Positions 25,311-40,100 of a stretch of DNA of 64,000 nucleotides are shown piece by piece. Position numbers and translations under genes: made by a program. This DNA is from Siphonodentalium dalli (Eukaryota > Mollusca > Scaphopoda > Gadilida > Siphonodentaliidae): contig CP136065.1 of the NCBI GenBank assembly GCA_032622095.1, positions 243,141,530-243,205,529 of the forward strand, written 5' to 3'. Below the pieces are notes generated by a model. That model saw only the letters and a list, made by a program, of their open reading frames with translations. It had not been told where the DNA came from and did not search any database. How positions within the stretch are numbered: the stretch's first letter is position 1; the number at the start of each line of letters is the position of its first letter.

Positions 25311-28300
25311 GTATGTGAAATTCAACAACATAGACCTGTCACCTTACTCTTATATTTAAATTCGCTCAGTAATAGTGTTCAATCAATTTTAAATACCCGC
25401 ACATTATATTTGCGACCGAATTAAAAACTGCCAAAGTATTTTCAAATAATCCCAATATCCTATTGCGGTTTCGGTTCTTAATCGTCCCTGGGGTAGTTAT
25501 AAAGACCAACACGATGTGAATGCGCACTAAACTAAAGATAACTATTACATTTTTGGCTGATTAAGGGGGAGGTCAAGTGACCAATTTTGAATGGGGATTT
25601 CCATGCAAATCTGTGGCACAAAAGTTACAGAGTTAATTTTCGAAGCGGACCCGCCAGATAAATACCTGTTGTTTCGAATACCACATCAAGTCACACTCAG
25701 AAGTATATGCAACACTGTAACTTTTGCTCCGCAGATTTGCATGGAAATCCCCATTCAAAATTGTTCACATGACCTCCCCCTTAATTATACTATTTTTCGG
25801 ACAAATGATATGTTTCAGTAAATATAATTATGCATCGCTGTCATGAAATAGGCCGATAATTAGAGGTGAATACAACTATCGCACATAAATATGCTCTGAT
25901 TTAAGAAATCATCAAGTAATTTATTTTTTAAACAATACATGCAACTCATTACCCATAAACCCTCTTATTTTCCGTGGTTAGCTATTCAACACTTATTCAG
26001 TCTTATCGCTCAGTTTTAAATCCGCGCACATATGGGAGTGCGAAAACATATTACTGCACGAACTTAAATACTATTAAAAGCCCACTTAATTTTTGAGTCA
26101 CCGATGTTTTTTATAGTGCCTTGATATACGGTTTTAATAACAATCTATGTCATAAAATATGATTAAAACACTATAATTCATTACCATTTAAAACATCTGT
26201 GTCTCAGAAGATGACCAGAGAGAAATAAAAAACAGCTGAAATAATAGAAAGATTTCCCCAGTTAAGGTTCCCATAATGCAACAGAATTCAAGCTAAATGT
26301 GTATTTTAAATGGAAGGGGAATAACTCTATATCTTAAGAAATAGAGTTATTCCCATTCCATTCAAAATAACGAAACTTGAGCACCGAACACAAGTCGATA
26401 TCTCAACAAAAACAACATGTTCTTAATTTATTACACCGAATAAGTTGATGTTTTGGAGCTTCCTCTATCAAATGGTATATAATATGGCATACATTTTATG
26501 TAAAATTATCTGGGGATTCGACAATTAAGTGGTCCCTCAAGGTATTCATTGTTTGCAATCTCCATGTTGAGCTCTTCAACTTTCCACCTCATTACATGTA
26601 CATGTATAGCACCCGGTTTAAGTGGTCCTCCAAATTTGCTGTCATTGATTGTTCCTGCTGGTTTTGCTATGATGTTTGTGGTACAAGTGATACTGCCAAC
26701 AAATGGTACAACTACCGTTATTTTGTTTTATCAAATTATCAGTTTTGCTGTCTTTGGCTAAACCGAGCGATTCGAAGAAATGCGCTGGCATGACAATTCA
26801 ACAACATATCATCTTCTAAATATATTTATAAGGGCTGTTGCAAAATAACACTTTGTACCAACCAATGCAGTCATTATTAAAATGTTTTAAAGCCACATGG
26901 CGGTTTGCGCTCCAAAATACACAAAATTATATTCGCTTTTGAAATTTTCCCGGTATCAAATTAGGTAGATAAATACCCAAACTACCTTTCTACGACCAAT
27001 ATATGTCCCATAAAGACGCATTCAAGTCATGAAAATTACAACAAAATCGAAATGTTTGGGTCACGAACATTTTTTTCTCCATCCTGCCATTTTGGATGAT
27101 GTAATAACCACCGACAACAGCCGAGGATTTCGGGTGTATTCGTAAATAAGCTTCCCAGCGTCTTATAATTTCCGGTAAGCGATAAAGGTGTTTCAATTTG
27201 ATCGTATATGTGTCCCTGTGAGAAAATGGTCTCTGTTGACAAGCATTTAATGATAGGACGGTCATCCTGAATTTATCCGAGACGCGGCGATGGTGCGATT
27301 GGGGGGAGAGGGTTCAGAAAGGAACATAATATTACTTATACATGTATAATAAGTAATTATGTTGAGATGAATTTGTATTTAAATTTCAATCCAACATCAT
27401 TATCGTAGTAAATTGCATGATTTGCAGTATATGTTGAATATATTTCTTATAGAATATAGGAATGGGTCGCCAAGTATTAGATCATGTCATGAATTTATAC
27501 TCTGGCTACCGTAGAGATCATATTCAACCAGTTAACATTATGGGAACGTTTTAATGTTCTGAGCATTGAAAAAAAAAAACTCAGTGACTATATATATATA
27601 TTTATTTATTTATTACTTGTTCCTTCATAATATATTTCAAAATAGGGGGTGTTATACTCCATAGTTCATGCAACATCGAGTTGGGATCTTCGTGAACTAC
27701 GTACACTGTGGAATACACTATTTACTGATGAACGATATTAACTAAGAATATATTAGCTGCACTGGTGTTTTTTAAATGTTTATAAACTTCCCTATCTGAA
27801 CATGAAAAATTTCACATTACTTGAACTGGTGTAGAATTATCTCTACGGGCGAGATTCCTGATATGATCTAGCTAAGTATATAAGCATATAGTTTTTCACA
27901 ATTTACGTAGATCCGTCCATTGCATGTTTATATGTTGAAATCAACTGTAGACAAGATAGACAGGCGGGGAGTGTGTGCACACGCACGTATCATTGGAGCT
28001 GTGTTAATTATCTACATGGATTAACTGTTTTTAATATATTTTTTTAACATACGGAAAAATTAGATATCATATGAAAGTAGAAGATGTGAGCTTTGTGTTC
28101 CGCAATGCTGTATAATTTGAAAGTTGTGTCGTGGGAACGGAGTGTAAACAATGTAGACACATTTTGAGGAAAAATAATTTTAAACAAATTTAATCCTATT
28201 CTACTTCTGAAACCGATGGTGGCGACGCTGTTTTTGTGTTATTTTTTATGTCTATTTTCTAACTATTCCAATATAAAATGGGGTAACAGGTGTGATATGG

Positions 28301-31300
28301 CCAAGTTGGTACAGACATTCTACATAAGTATATGGTCTACGATTAAGCATTGTTTTTTATATTTCATTTTATTACTAACTTGGCGATAGTTGGTGCACCT
28401 AAAGCCACCTATCACAGAAATTCAGCATTTTCCAATACCAATTATTGTCATCATGGATGCCATTTTGAATAGAACATTTTGCTCTAAGCGGATTTATCGG
28501 ATTTTGGATATGTTATAGAGGATATGATTATTGTTCCTCGTTAAAATGGAATAAAAACCAACTTAGCCCAAATATTTGCTAGGTCAAAACTTTTATCGAC
28601 GAGACTATATTTAGTTTTTTCAGCATTTACCCCTAACCCGGAGGTCTTACATGTTTGACCTTTTCCCACATTTCGTCTTGTGACTCAGAGGCAGGTGGTT
28701 TTAATTAGACTGATGGTGAAATAAAATAAACGAATTTTGAGTGCTCCAACTAACCTACATGTACTGGTTGTGTCTATGTATATAGCTTCTAAACTCCACA
28801 CGGATGCCAGTATGTCAGCAGGTAAGTAACAGTTTCCATTATCGTTCCTTTTTATTAGAGGTAAAAACATATTTTCCCAATTTTCATTTCGGTCTTAAAT
28901 TAGTGTTTCTCTGACTTCGGGGGTTAACAAAATATTAGACTTGAGTCGAGGACCCCACCCACCAAAGCTCAGAGTGAACATATATCGATTGTCGAAGTTT
29001 GTTATTTGTCGAGATGTGTAATAATATGTGGCCCAGAAACACGTGGTCAAACGGAGGGTCTCGGACAAAATTGCGGATGAAGATGGATAACTCTAAAGTC
29101 AAGTGGTAATACGGTAAATTTGTGTGATACTTTAGTGATTATACGGCCATATTTTGTTGAACAAAATGTTGATAAACAACAAGCTTTGGGAAATTTGACA
29201 CTATAGTTGACAGTGATTAGCATTATGTTGTTGCAATATATCGATTCTGATAACTAAAGCGTATTTTGAAGAAATGTTGATGCTGTTGTATCTTGATGGT
29301 ATGGGGACCGTCTGATCGGATTGAGTACCTTTACAAAGAACTACGGAATTTAACTAACTGCAGTTCATCGACACACTCAACTGAAAATTATTGCCTACAA
29401 AATTGCGATTAGAGTACATTTGAGAAAAATCAATGTGTTCCAATGATCAATGTAAATGACTAAAATTCATGTGTGTATCAAACTGGAAAACCGTTCTATC
29501 GTTACATCCTTGTCAATAGAGGTTATTATTCTTGCATGGACAAATAAGATCCAACGGAAACACATTATCGCGTACCGAAAATGATAGAGACGGTGGGGAA
29601 ACTTGAAAAATATTACGTCACAAACATGGCGATATCGAGAATGCACTTATTTCCGAAAACACACGAGCGCTGCCTGCATCACTCAGAAGATCGGCTGATT
29701 AGAAAAATTTAACCGGAACAGAGAAACGATATCAAATTTAACGTGAGGTACAGTTTGGCAGATAACTATGGGAATTGTGATGAATATATTGATTATATTG
29801 AAGAGGAAAATATATGTCATTCATCAGGTATTGTATTAACTGGTATTACAAATTCACCCCGCTGGTACAGTTTGACAGATTACTATTGAGAATGGTGATG
29901 AACATAGATGATATTGAAGTAGACATATTTGTCAACCCTTCTGTGTGCATATGCTCACTGTTATTGAGGATTCGTCGTAATGGGGGGGGGGGGCATGCGA
30001 ACCCCCATATTAAAATGTTGGATATACTGGTCACGCATATCAACATACATGCTATTGACACAATATATACTATAGTACAGGTAATTGTTTAATTTGCAGA
30101 TCTACGTGGCGTCTGGCAATTGTGATGATGTTATGCGGTTTGCTGTATGTGAATGTCGACTTGTGGACACAATACTTCTCATACAGCACCAAACTGCGGA
30201 TGAGTGTCGAATTCGTGGACGAGAAACAGTTTCCCGCTGTGACAATTTGCAATTTATCGCCATACAACAAATCGAAAATGCCATACACTCCTGCATTACA
30301 ACACATTCTATCAAAATCCAGTCCCCTTGGCCAATTAAGTGGGGACATAAACTGGACAGCTCCAGATTACGTCAACTTCACACAATCAAGAACGCCTGAG
30401 GAGTTCGATGGTTATCTTTCTTCATTTGATGAACTTTTTCGTTTCTGCAGCTTCGGTCAATTATCAGAAAGGTGTAGTGATATTATGGTTCCGACGCTGA
30501 CACCCCTAGGAAAGTGTCACACTTTAAATTATAACGGAAGTTTTAAAACATTCCATACAGGAAGTGACGCAGGGTTGGTGGTAACCTATTTTATTGACCA
30601 CGGGAATTACGTCTTGAGTCCAAACCTCGCTGCAGGGATTAAGGTGGTGTTGCACGACCCAGATCAGTTTCCAAATGTCGAAAATTCTGGATTCGTAGCC
30701 GCTCCAGGATTCTCGACATATGCTTCCATACAGCACATGAAGGTAACCAATCACATCCAATCACAAGCCTCAAATTAATCGTGATATAACCAAACGGTAA
30801 GGTAAAGATCACTCCCCTGTAACGCATACGAAACATTGCTCTCTCTCTCTCGCTCTCTCTCGCTCTCTCTCTCTCTACTTCTCTCGTTCTTTCTCTCTCT
30901 CTCTCTCTCTCTCTCGCTCTCGGTCTCTTTCATGAAAAACGATTACGTGGAAAAAAACGACATATGGATATTCTGGTGACCCCCCAGATGGGATATATAA
31001 TTTTCTTCTGAATACTTTGAGAAACATGGCCAATGACAGCCAGCTTGGATTTTACTCACGCCACTTCACTGATCCGATCGTCGCGAAACTTCATATGGAT
31101 CTTCAATGTGAGCACTAGACAGGAGCTTGCCATTATTCCAAAATAAACATGGCTGCCAGTGGCCATCTTGGAATTTGAATCTATCGGCACATGCTGCAGC
31201 CCACAATTATATAAGAGAATGTACGGCACAGGGTATTTAATGCTGCACCAGCGCAGCTCCCGTCACGAAAGGGTTTAAACATTTTAACTTCCGAACTCCC

Positions 31301-34089
31301 AATCGTTCCATTGACTGTAATTTATGACAGTATCCCATTTCCAAGTTGATCTACTGTACCATGGAGACTTTCATTACTATATTACCACCATACTCTTTTC
31401 AGTATATATATCAACCATATCCTTATAAAGCATACAAAGACCACTACTGTGTCGCTCGACAAGACATGGACATATCCATGCAACACTATAGCTACAGCCA
31501 TTATGCGTGTATGAAGGAATGTACATTGCGCTACGTAGTCGACAAATGCGGTTGCCGACTTTCAGTTGACCCTGGTAAGTAACATATAAAACCCATCTAG
31601 AGACATAATTTTCCCATATTATGAGTGTGGTGGATAAATAGATCGAGCGATACAGTTTTGGGACGGGGAAGAGCTTATCGCATGAGAGCGTTTCGCGGAA
31701 GGATACACCAAGAGCCGGCGAAATGCCCCAGTCCCAAAAATATTTAGTACACACCCAAATCAAAATAAAACTGTAAATTAAAAGAAGGTTTTTTTCGATG
31801 AAATACATTATTTTGCAACAATTGTGGCATCCCAAGAAATTGAAAATTTCTCGCTGTAGCAACGTCATGGTGTAGCTTGCGACAGAAAATTAAACGCCAG
31901 TATCGCTCTAGGGCTCTGCCGAAAATTAGTACACAGTTGAAAGCTATTGACATCATTGGGAGTATGTACTATAAACGAGTAGCTCGCCATATTCAAGTAT
32001 AATGCTGAGATAAATATGTGAAACAGTATGTTCAGCGTTCCAGTTGTAATTCAACGGTTTTATACTCAAACACAATATGAGAATTAGATAAACAACATGA
32101 TTAAACTACACTTTATATATAAAACACAAACACAAACAAAATAAGCATCATCATCCCCATTAGTAGCATCATCGTCTTCGTCATCAGTAACATACCCATC
32201 ATCACTGCCACATCATTGTCTACGCTAATATCATCATAACCATTATTACCTAACTATCTATGAATAGCACGCGATCGTATGTGTGGTAATTCTCAATACC
32301 AGCACATGTGCTAATCTGTGTCGGACTATTTTTTTGAGCAGTTAGTCTTGTTGGTGACGTTACTATTTTTAGCAACATAAATCATTTCAATTCATATCTG
32401 GGAAAACCCCGATGGTGAAGGAAATGCGGCTCTTTCAAAAACTAAATAACGCACTCCCGAAGAAATAGATAATAAAAATGGAAATTGAAAACAATAGCTT
32501 GCTTCAATGCCACAATTAATCCGAATTCACCGTATAATATATATATTGTTTGTAAAAATACAATTGTTAAAACGAAGTATATTTCTTCAATATCGTCAGA
32601 AAAAGTACGGCACATCAAAAAAATACCAGTTACTACGTTATTTATGTAGCACAAAAAAAAACAAAAAAAAACATAATTGCCTTTAAGTTATGGTAGATTT
32701 GTCGACAAAATATACTGCATTCATTAGAATCGACGACCGTTCACAGTCTTCTGTTATTTTCTATTTAAAGTGAACGAATTTCTTGAAATATCCTATGCAT
32801 CGCGTGACCTATAGTTCACCAATTTCCAAATTTCAGCGGCGAAAAGTGAATTAAACTTTAAATCCATGAATGAAGAGTAAGTTGCTTTTTTGTGACAATG
32901 GTCGGTATATATTCTGTCACATAAAACACAATTTGATTTGTTTCACGACCAAATCAGTTGAATCAAATACCATTATAACACATTTTTTTGAAACCAGGTC
33001 AAGTGTAAACAAACTATCATGAGTTCGCCGGTAAGGAAGTTTCTAGATTTCCTTTAATCGATATACTGTTTCCTTGGATTGTAACTTAAATTAACCCTTT
33101 GCGTTGAAAAAGAATACTAATGTGACATTTGTTTGAAAATAAATATCAAAATTAATTAACATTCTAGTTATATGGGGACTGGGGAGATATGTAATAAATA
33201 TAGAACAGCTTTCGTGTTTGTTTTTGTAATTTATTACCGCACTCGATAGCCGGCGGGCTGATACCACCGGTATCACTCAGCTGGGTATCTCGTGCGGCAA
33301 TCAGTTACAAAAACAAACAGGAAGACGGTTCATCGTCATCATCGTCACTATTAGTAGCATTATCGCCATCAGTGTCGTCATCGTCTTCGTCATCGTCGTT
33401 ATCGTCATCGCCATCATCATCGTCATCACAATCATCAGCAGCAGCAGAGGTACTGTATGTATATCGTCATAATCGTCATTATCGTCATCATCATGGTCAA
33501 CATCATCATCATCATCATCATCATCGTCATTAAAGACATATTATGAACTTATTCGGGTGCGTAAAACTGATAATTTAATATTTAGGCGCTATGCCAACTG
33601 GAGGAATGCAGCATTCTGCTAACATCACCAAATTTTCTAAGCAAATATACCGTGACACTCCATAGAAAACATCGGCTGAACTACCCTCAATTGTAAATAT
33701 TTACATCTCGATTCGGGACGCAAATACCGGCGATAAACTAACGAAAACGATTTCACCACGAGAGTCGCTATCTTTAATTAATATATAAGAATGATGGTGT
33801 GTCATGTCTATTTGGATATATTTGTAAAATGTTTTGTAAAATGTAACTACTTTTAGCAAGAATATTCTCCATTTGTATCTGACCACCCTACGGAGTGTTT
33901 CACATCACTTTAACATCGCGAACACCACCAGTATTAACATCAACACCACCTTCATCGTCACCATCATCATCATCATCATCGTCATTATCATTAACATCGC
34001 GAACACCACCAACATTAACATCGCGAACCCACCAGCATCGTCATAATCATCGTCGTCATCATCATTAACATCGCGAACACCACCAGCAG

Positions 34090-34120
<31 letters not shown>

Positions 34121-37100
34121 GCCAGCATCATCATCGCCATCATCATCATCATCGCGAACGCCACCACCACCATCATCATCATCAACACCATCATCATCAC
34201 CACCATCATCATCATCATAATCATCATCGTCGTCGTCGTCACCATCACCATCGTCATCATCATCATCATCGCGAACACCACTATCATCGTCATCAACACC
34301 ATCATCGTCATCAACACCATCATCGTCATCATCGTCATGAACACCATCATCGTCATCATCGTCATCAACATCATCATCGCGAACCTATCGTCATCATCAT
34401 CATCGCGAACCCACCATAATCGTCATCATCATCGCGAACCCATCATCATCATTATCAACATCGCGCGCCCACCATCATCGTCATCGTCATCAACACCACA
34501 AATACTGTCGTCACCGTTGGTACTTGTCAAATGTATGTGTGACCATAAATAGTGAATATTAACTCTGTTCGTTAAACACCACTGATTGTTCATTAAAGGC
34601 ATATTATGTACTTGTTCTGGTGCTTGAAACTTATAAGTTAGTACTATGCCAACCTGCATGGGGAATGTAGCATTCTACTAACATCGCCGAAAATTTAAAA
34701 GAAAAAAATATCGACCATATCGTCTGAACTACGCTCAATTGTACATATTTACATCTAACTTAAAATCATTTCGCCATCGGGAGTCATTGCATTGAATTAA
34801 TATCTATGAATAACGATGTGTGTTATCAATTTGGATTAATATTCGTAAAAATAACAACTTTGAACAAGATTATTCTCCATTTATATTTGATCACCCTACC
34901 GGAGTGTTTCACATCACTTTAACAATCGTTTTACTAAATGGATTCAGTTATGGAAGTACACATTGGAATAATCTAATATTCATCTGGTGGGGTGTTCAGG
35001 AAAGAAAACCAAATCGAACATATAATACATGTTTTGAAGGATTTGTATTAGTCGGTGGGAAATCCTCAGATAATAAGTTCAAGAAACGTTCGTTTTTTCG
35101 ACATTATTATCTAAGCATTTCCTAAGGGAACTACTCGCCAATGAGTATTTAGTGAATAAAGGGTTCTATCATAACAATGCGTTTAATGTGAACTGTGTGA
35201 AACTTTTATCAATTGAATGTTCTCATTTTACTACAGGCAACAGCAGCATATGCTCGTTCAAAGAAGTACTGGAGTGCTATTTATATCACAAAGGTTCGTT
35301 AAGCTTTCATATAGTCACATAGACCTCATAAATAGTAATCCGGTCGGGAAATCCGATATACACTGGTCGTTAATCCGAAATACACTGGTCGTTAATCCGA
35401 AATACACTGGTCGTTAATCCGAAATCCACCGGTCGTTAATTCGAAATACACTGGTCGTTAATCCGAAATACACTGGTAGCTTGTTACTGTATCCCATGGT
35501 AAACTAATTATACCGGTGGGACTGTCTGGTTTAGTGTGAATGTGATAATACGCGTATTAAGTGACATTACCGTTGACTATTTAATAAATAGAGAATGGCT
35601 TGGAGTTCACTATACGTGGGTATAGTGCCGCGGGGTGGGTATAGTTCACGATGCGAAGAAGTTAGTAGAAACTAAATACGTGACACATAATACCAGACCT
35701 ATACTGGTAACAACGCCGATGGAAGCACTCAATAAATTACTCTCGTTGAATTCACCTTACTAACGTCCGTATATTTGTATCTTTAGGTATTATTTGAGCA
35801 GCTGGAATGTCTTATTACATACTATTAATTAATCTTCTCCTGTCATGTCCGGCAGTAACATTCCAACACAATTCGTGGAAATAACTGTCGTGGTCTGATG
35901 TTAAGGAGTTGCACAGTCGCATCCAGATCGTATAACACCACTGTGGAACTCGAGGCCAATGTGAGATTGAGTATCGCTCCGTTTGGATGCATGGATATTC
36001 ACCGTGCGATGTTTAATTTACACTGACTTGTCTCATTCATATACACGTGTTGCTGATACTATCATGTTATATATGATGTAATCAAGTCATCCGCTGTGAC
36101 TCCAGTAGATGTTTTTAGAGAAACATAAATGTTGCAATGATGTCTTGAACACTAGTTGAATAAACTGAAACGCGCGGAATTATAACGAACCAAAGCCGGA
36201 CGCTTTCGGTCGTATATAGACTATATATACCTGATTTTGTGACGTCACCAATTATTATCTAATACGACGCTGCTGTTTTGAATTTCGCGAGCGCTTTTGC
36301 CGCACAGTAGATATGTGGGCTTAAAGCATTAATGTCGTAATCGGAAAATCTTGTTACTGTGTCTTTTGATATATGGTATTGCAAATGAGAATTATGAATA
36401 TTGAATTACAATATAAGTTCATTCGTAGTGTTAGTTTACCTTTTATCGAGAAAATAAGACACAATAAATAACAACACTATTGTAACTACAGTCTATACAC
36501 ATCGGGGCGAGTGAAAAGTGATCGAAATTCCTGATGTGAAATATATTAAGAATGTCATCACGAATTTACCGTTCTACTGTGCATTTAATGTACATCACGT
36601 GGTACGGTGCAGTACTGCGCGAAACGAAATAACATATATTTAATAAGGAATTAATTGTTATCATAAGACTATATAGTACATACATGCATGTGATAATCGA
36701 TAAATATACTATTTTCTGGAATCGAAAGGAAGCACATAATTATGAACAAAGCAGAAGTTATATTCGTGCAGGTTCAGGCGAACTCGCCGGGTCAATGGGG
36801 ACAGTTACACGATGACGTTGTTCGTCGAGTTTCGTTGAAATCGACACGGTGACACCTTTGAATGAAATGAACAGCGATGAAATGGACACGCTTCTCGGTA
36901 TAGTATCTCCGCCGCAGTGCTCATCCAGCGTCAAGAAAAGAAATAAATTGGTTAAATTCAATAAAGATGTTCCCGTTCCCCGGCCCCCTCGACAAGGTAT
37001 AACTATTTTCACTTTGATGTTGGTACTAGTAGTTTATAACCATGAAGCTGTCGATCAAGAGTACCCGGAAGTACGATCTGCCTAATTTATACTCGAAATT

Positions 37101-40100
37101 ACGATTGGGGTCCATTCATTCGACGAACCCAGGAAATATAACCTTATGTGAATCTTATTTGGAGGGAATACCAGGGAATCTATAAACTGATTTTGATAAA
37201 AAGAAAAAAGAAGGAGAAAAAAAGTCACAGCTACCCTCGTGTGAGTGGTTTTGCTTTGGTTCGTTAATTACGCTAGCGTATGATCATATTAAGTTATATT
37301 GAATGTACAAACATCTGAAACTGTCTCTAAAGGCGATTTCAACCGATTGTTGCCACTCCGCAAGTTGACGTCTTCCGTGTGAAAAATGTGTTAACAGTGA
37401 TGATTTATTTGCATGTGTACACGCCTTAGTAAATTGGTGCATACCTTTCCGTATATGTATTATCGAGATTGTTGTTTCCGCTCATTGCTTTTGTACACGA
37501 AGGTTTTGTTTACCCTGTGCCAATGCATTCTCTTATATATGCGAGTCGACCATAGGTCGCTTCGCATATATAAGAGAATGCATTGGCCTAACAATTTTTT
37601 ATCATGTTTTTTAAATAAATGTTTCTTACAATTTTTAGGACATAAAATAAAAAAACATCCATTACCCTGCAGGGAGCCCCACACATATATAGAAGCATAT
37701 AGAAGAGTTTCGTCTGCTATATTTAAAGTCATGTAGGGCAGAGTTGTCGACCAATCAGAATGCGTCATTTCTTGAGGTGAAATAAACCGTTTATTTTCAG
37801 TAGATACTAAGGTTTGTCTTACCCGCTTGCCTGTACCAATAACTGATACCGATTTTAATAACATAACAATATTGCACAACATATACAATACAAGAAAACC
37901 ATAGTCAGAAATGGTAATGCCCCCAAGATCATATTATTAGCCATAAATATAAATTATAATATAAAATATATTGGTTACATTAATGCACCGCCTCAGAATT
38001 CCGTTAAAACAACTAATCCTTCAAATTATTACAAAAAACTACGGCTTATTACTGCAGGGTTTTCATTCACCAAACCAGAAAGCTTCTAAATGCGGATCAA
38101 AAATTGTGTTCCCGCCATAAAATTTTCAAGTGTGCATGTCCCAGCCATTGTTCATACCTAAACATCGAACGCAATTAACGCGTTCATAATAGTTACACAC
38201 TGCAACTATAAGACATCCAGCGAATACACACCACACGAAAACCCGAAATGTGTTGTCCTGCGAGATATCCCATCGCTATAGCTCAATTTGACACGGCCAG
38301 ATTAGCCTTCCTACAATATCCTAAAAAAATAAAGCTTCTCAAATCATCGGCATAGTCAGTAGAACTTTCACGAACATGGGCATTCCAACTACAGCTTTTA
38401 CCGGACTCGGGGTCGCAGTACAACTTTAACGCGTCCCAAAATAACCGGAAAAAACAATTATCTATTTATAAAATCCCCATGGGACTACAGATTTCTAAAA
38501 TTTACACCGGTGGCGTTAATAACACTCGCGAACGGTGCCCAGATTTCATTGGCTCCTAAAGAATCTTAATTGTTGCATGCATCTGTGAGAAATATTACTG
38601 TGGCTTGATTTCAGAATAATTTAAGTTAATTACACGTAATATATTATAGTATAGGAAGGTCAGATTGTGTGCGCAGCCATTGAGTGGGGTACCCCATTCA
38701 TGCATTTTCAAACCAATTCAAATATATATCATGTATGCCTTAGTAATAAAACAACACCACAGTATTAGGGATATGTTTTAATTATGTAAAACGAATGTGG
38801 TTTCAACAAAATACAAACCATGCACTTGTTTGAGGTTGGCCAGTAGAGAGTTTGACAGGAATTAGTTGCCACACACTGCATTATCTAGCTTATGAACGCA
38901 ACTAGTGTATGAGTTAAGGCTACCATTTGAAATAATTACTATCTGCGAGAAAATAAATAATTATTTTTCATTGCATATTTTTTTTTGCCTAACTATTGTT
39001 TTGACCGTCTGAAGGATTCAAAGCAACGTAAAACGACATCAATAGTATTCAAACATATTTGCAATAATTTGGCAAACATAATCACTTTATACTGATTAAT
39101 CATTTAAGATATAATGTTGTTTTATGGTGATTTTTCCTACAAAAATTAGTTCAGTAAATGCTACCAAAAAACTAAAATATGCAACGAAACATATTTGATT
39201 TACTTATTTATCCAGCGAAACCCCCATAGATATTATGACAATAATAAGGATTGATTTTGATTGATTAGTGCAACTTTAATTTGCAAATATCAGTACTAAT
39301 CGAAACAAGTAATCATAAATTATCAAATAATCAGAAATACATGTATAAAACAGTACAAAAACAACCAACAGTGGGCCACAGACTTACGACTGGATTTGAT
39401 ATGGCGGGTCACCTTTACGAGTAGGTATAGCAGTTCTCATGTAATTTCCTTGCTTACTCTACATATCCTTTCTTGTATTTTAGACTATTTTACCACACAT
39501 GTCGAACTTCAGAAGCGTTGTGAATGCAAATATCCATGTGAGACCGACGAATACACCGCAACATTATCAACTGCATACTTTCCTAATCAAGAAACGATGA
39601 CTCTCCTCGAGCCATTAAATTTTACGAACATAAGGTAGGTATGTGTGAGCTGGACTTCAAAATGGATTTTCTCAAAAACTGTCTGGAATTTCAATTTAGT
39701 ACAAGCGATTACTGTTATACAATATGTCAGAACCATCAACCCGTTGGAAATTATAATCGAATTTACTATATTGTATGGTTTGAAAGATAGTTCTAATTTC
39801 CCGGTGTTCGTGTACCAAGCATTTCTGTAAAGTAGTATCGTATACGCGAGTCTACGTCCAGTGGTTGAGTTTGCTATGTAATGCCCACCGGTTATCACCA
39901 GGTATCCTTTTACAGTGTTTATTGTTATTGTTAACCTCCTCAATATAGGAGAGCATATATATAATTGACAAGTATATACATGTTATATAAGTATGCATGC
40001 AAATGATATACTAATCACAATATTAATCACAATATTATTGTAAAGTGTCACACTCATGCGATCGGGTTCTGACATTTTCAAGTTTCAAGTGTTAGTGAGG

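Noticed and set aside
34015-34377. 120-residue Met-rich protein on the minus strand
   Set aside because: It is a reading of the CAT trinucleotide array.
37413-37888. 107- and 142-residue open frames over the solo palindrome
   Set aside because: Both are shadows of the 67-bp palindrome and its flanks.
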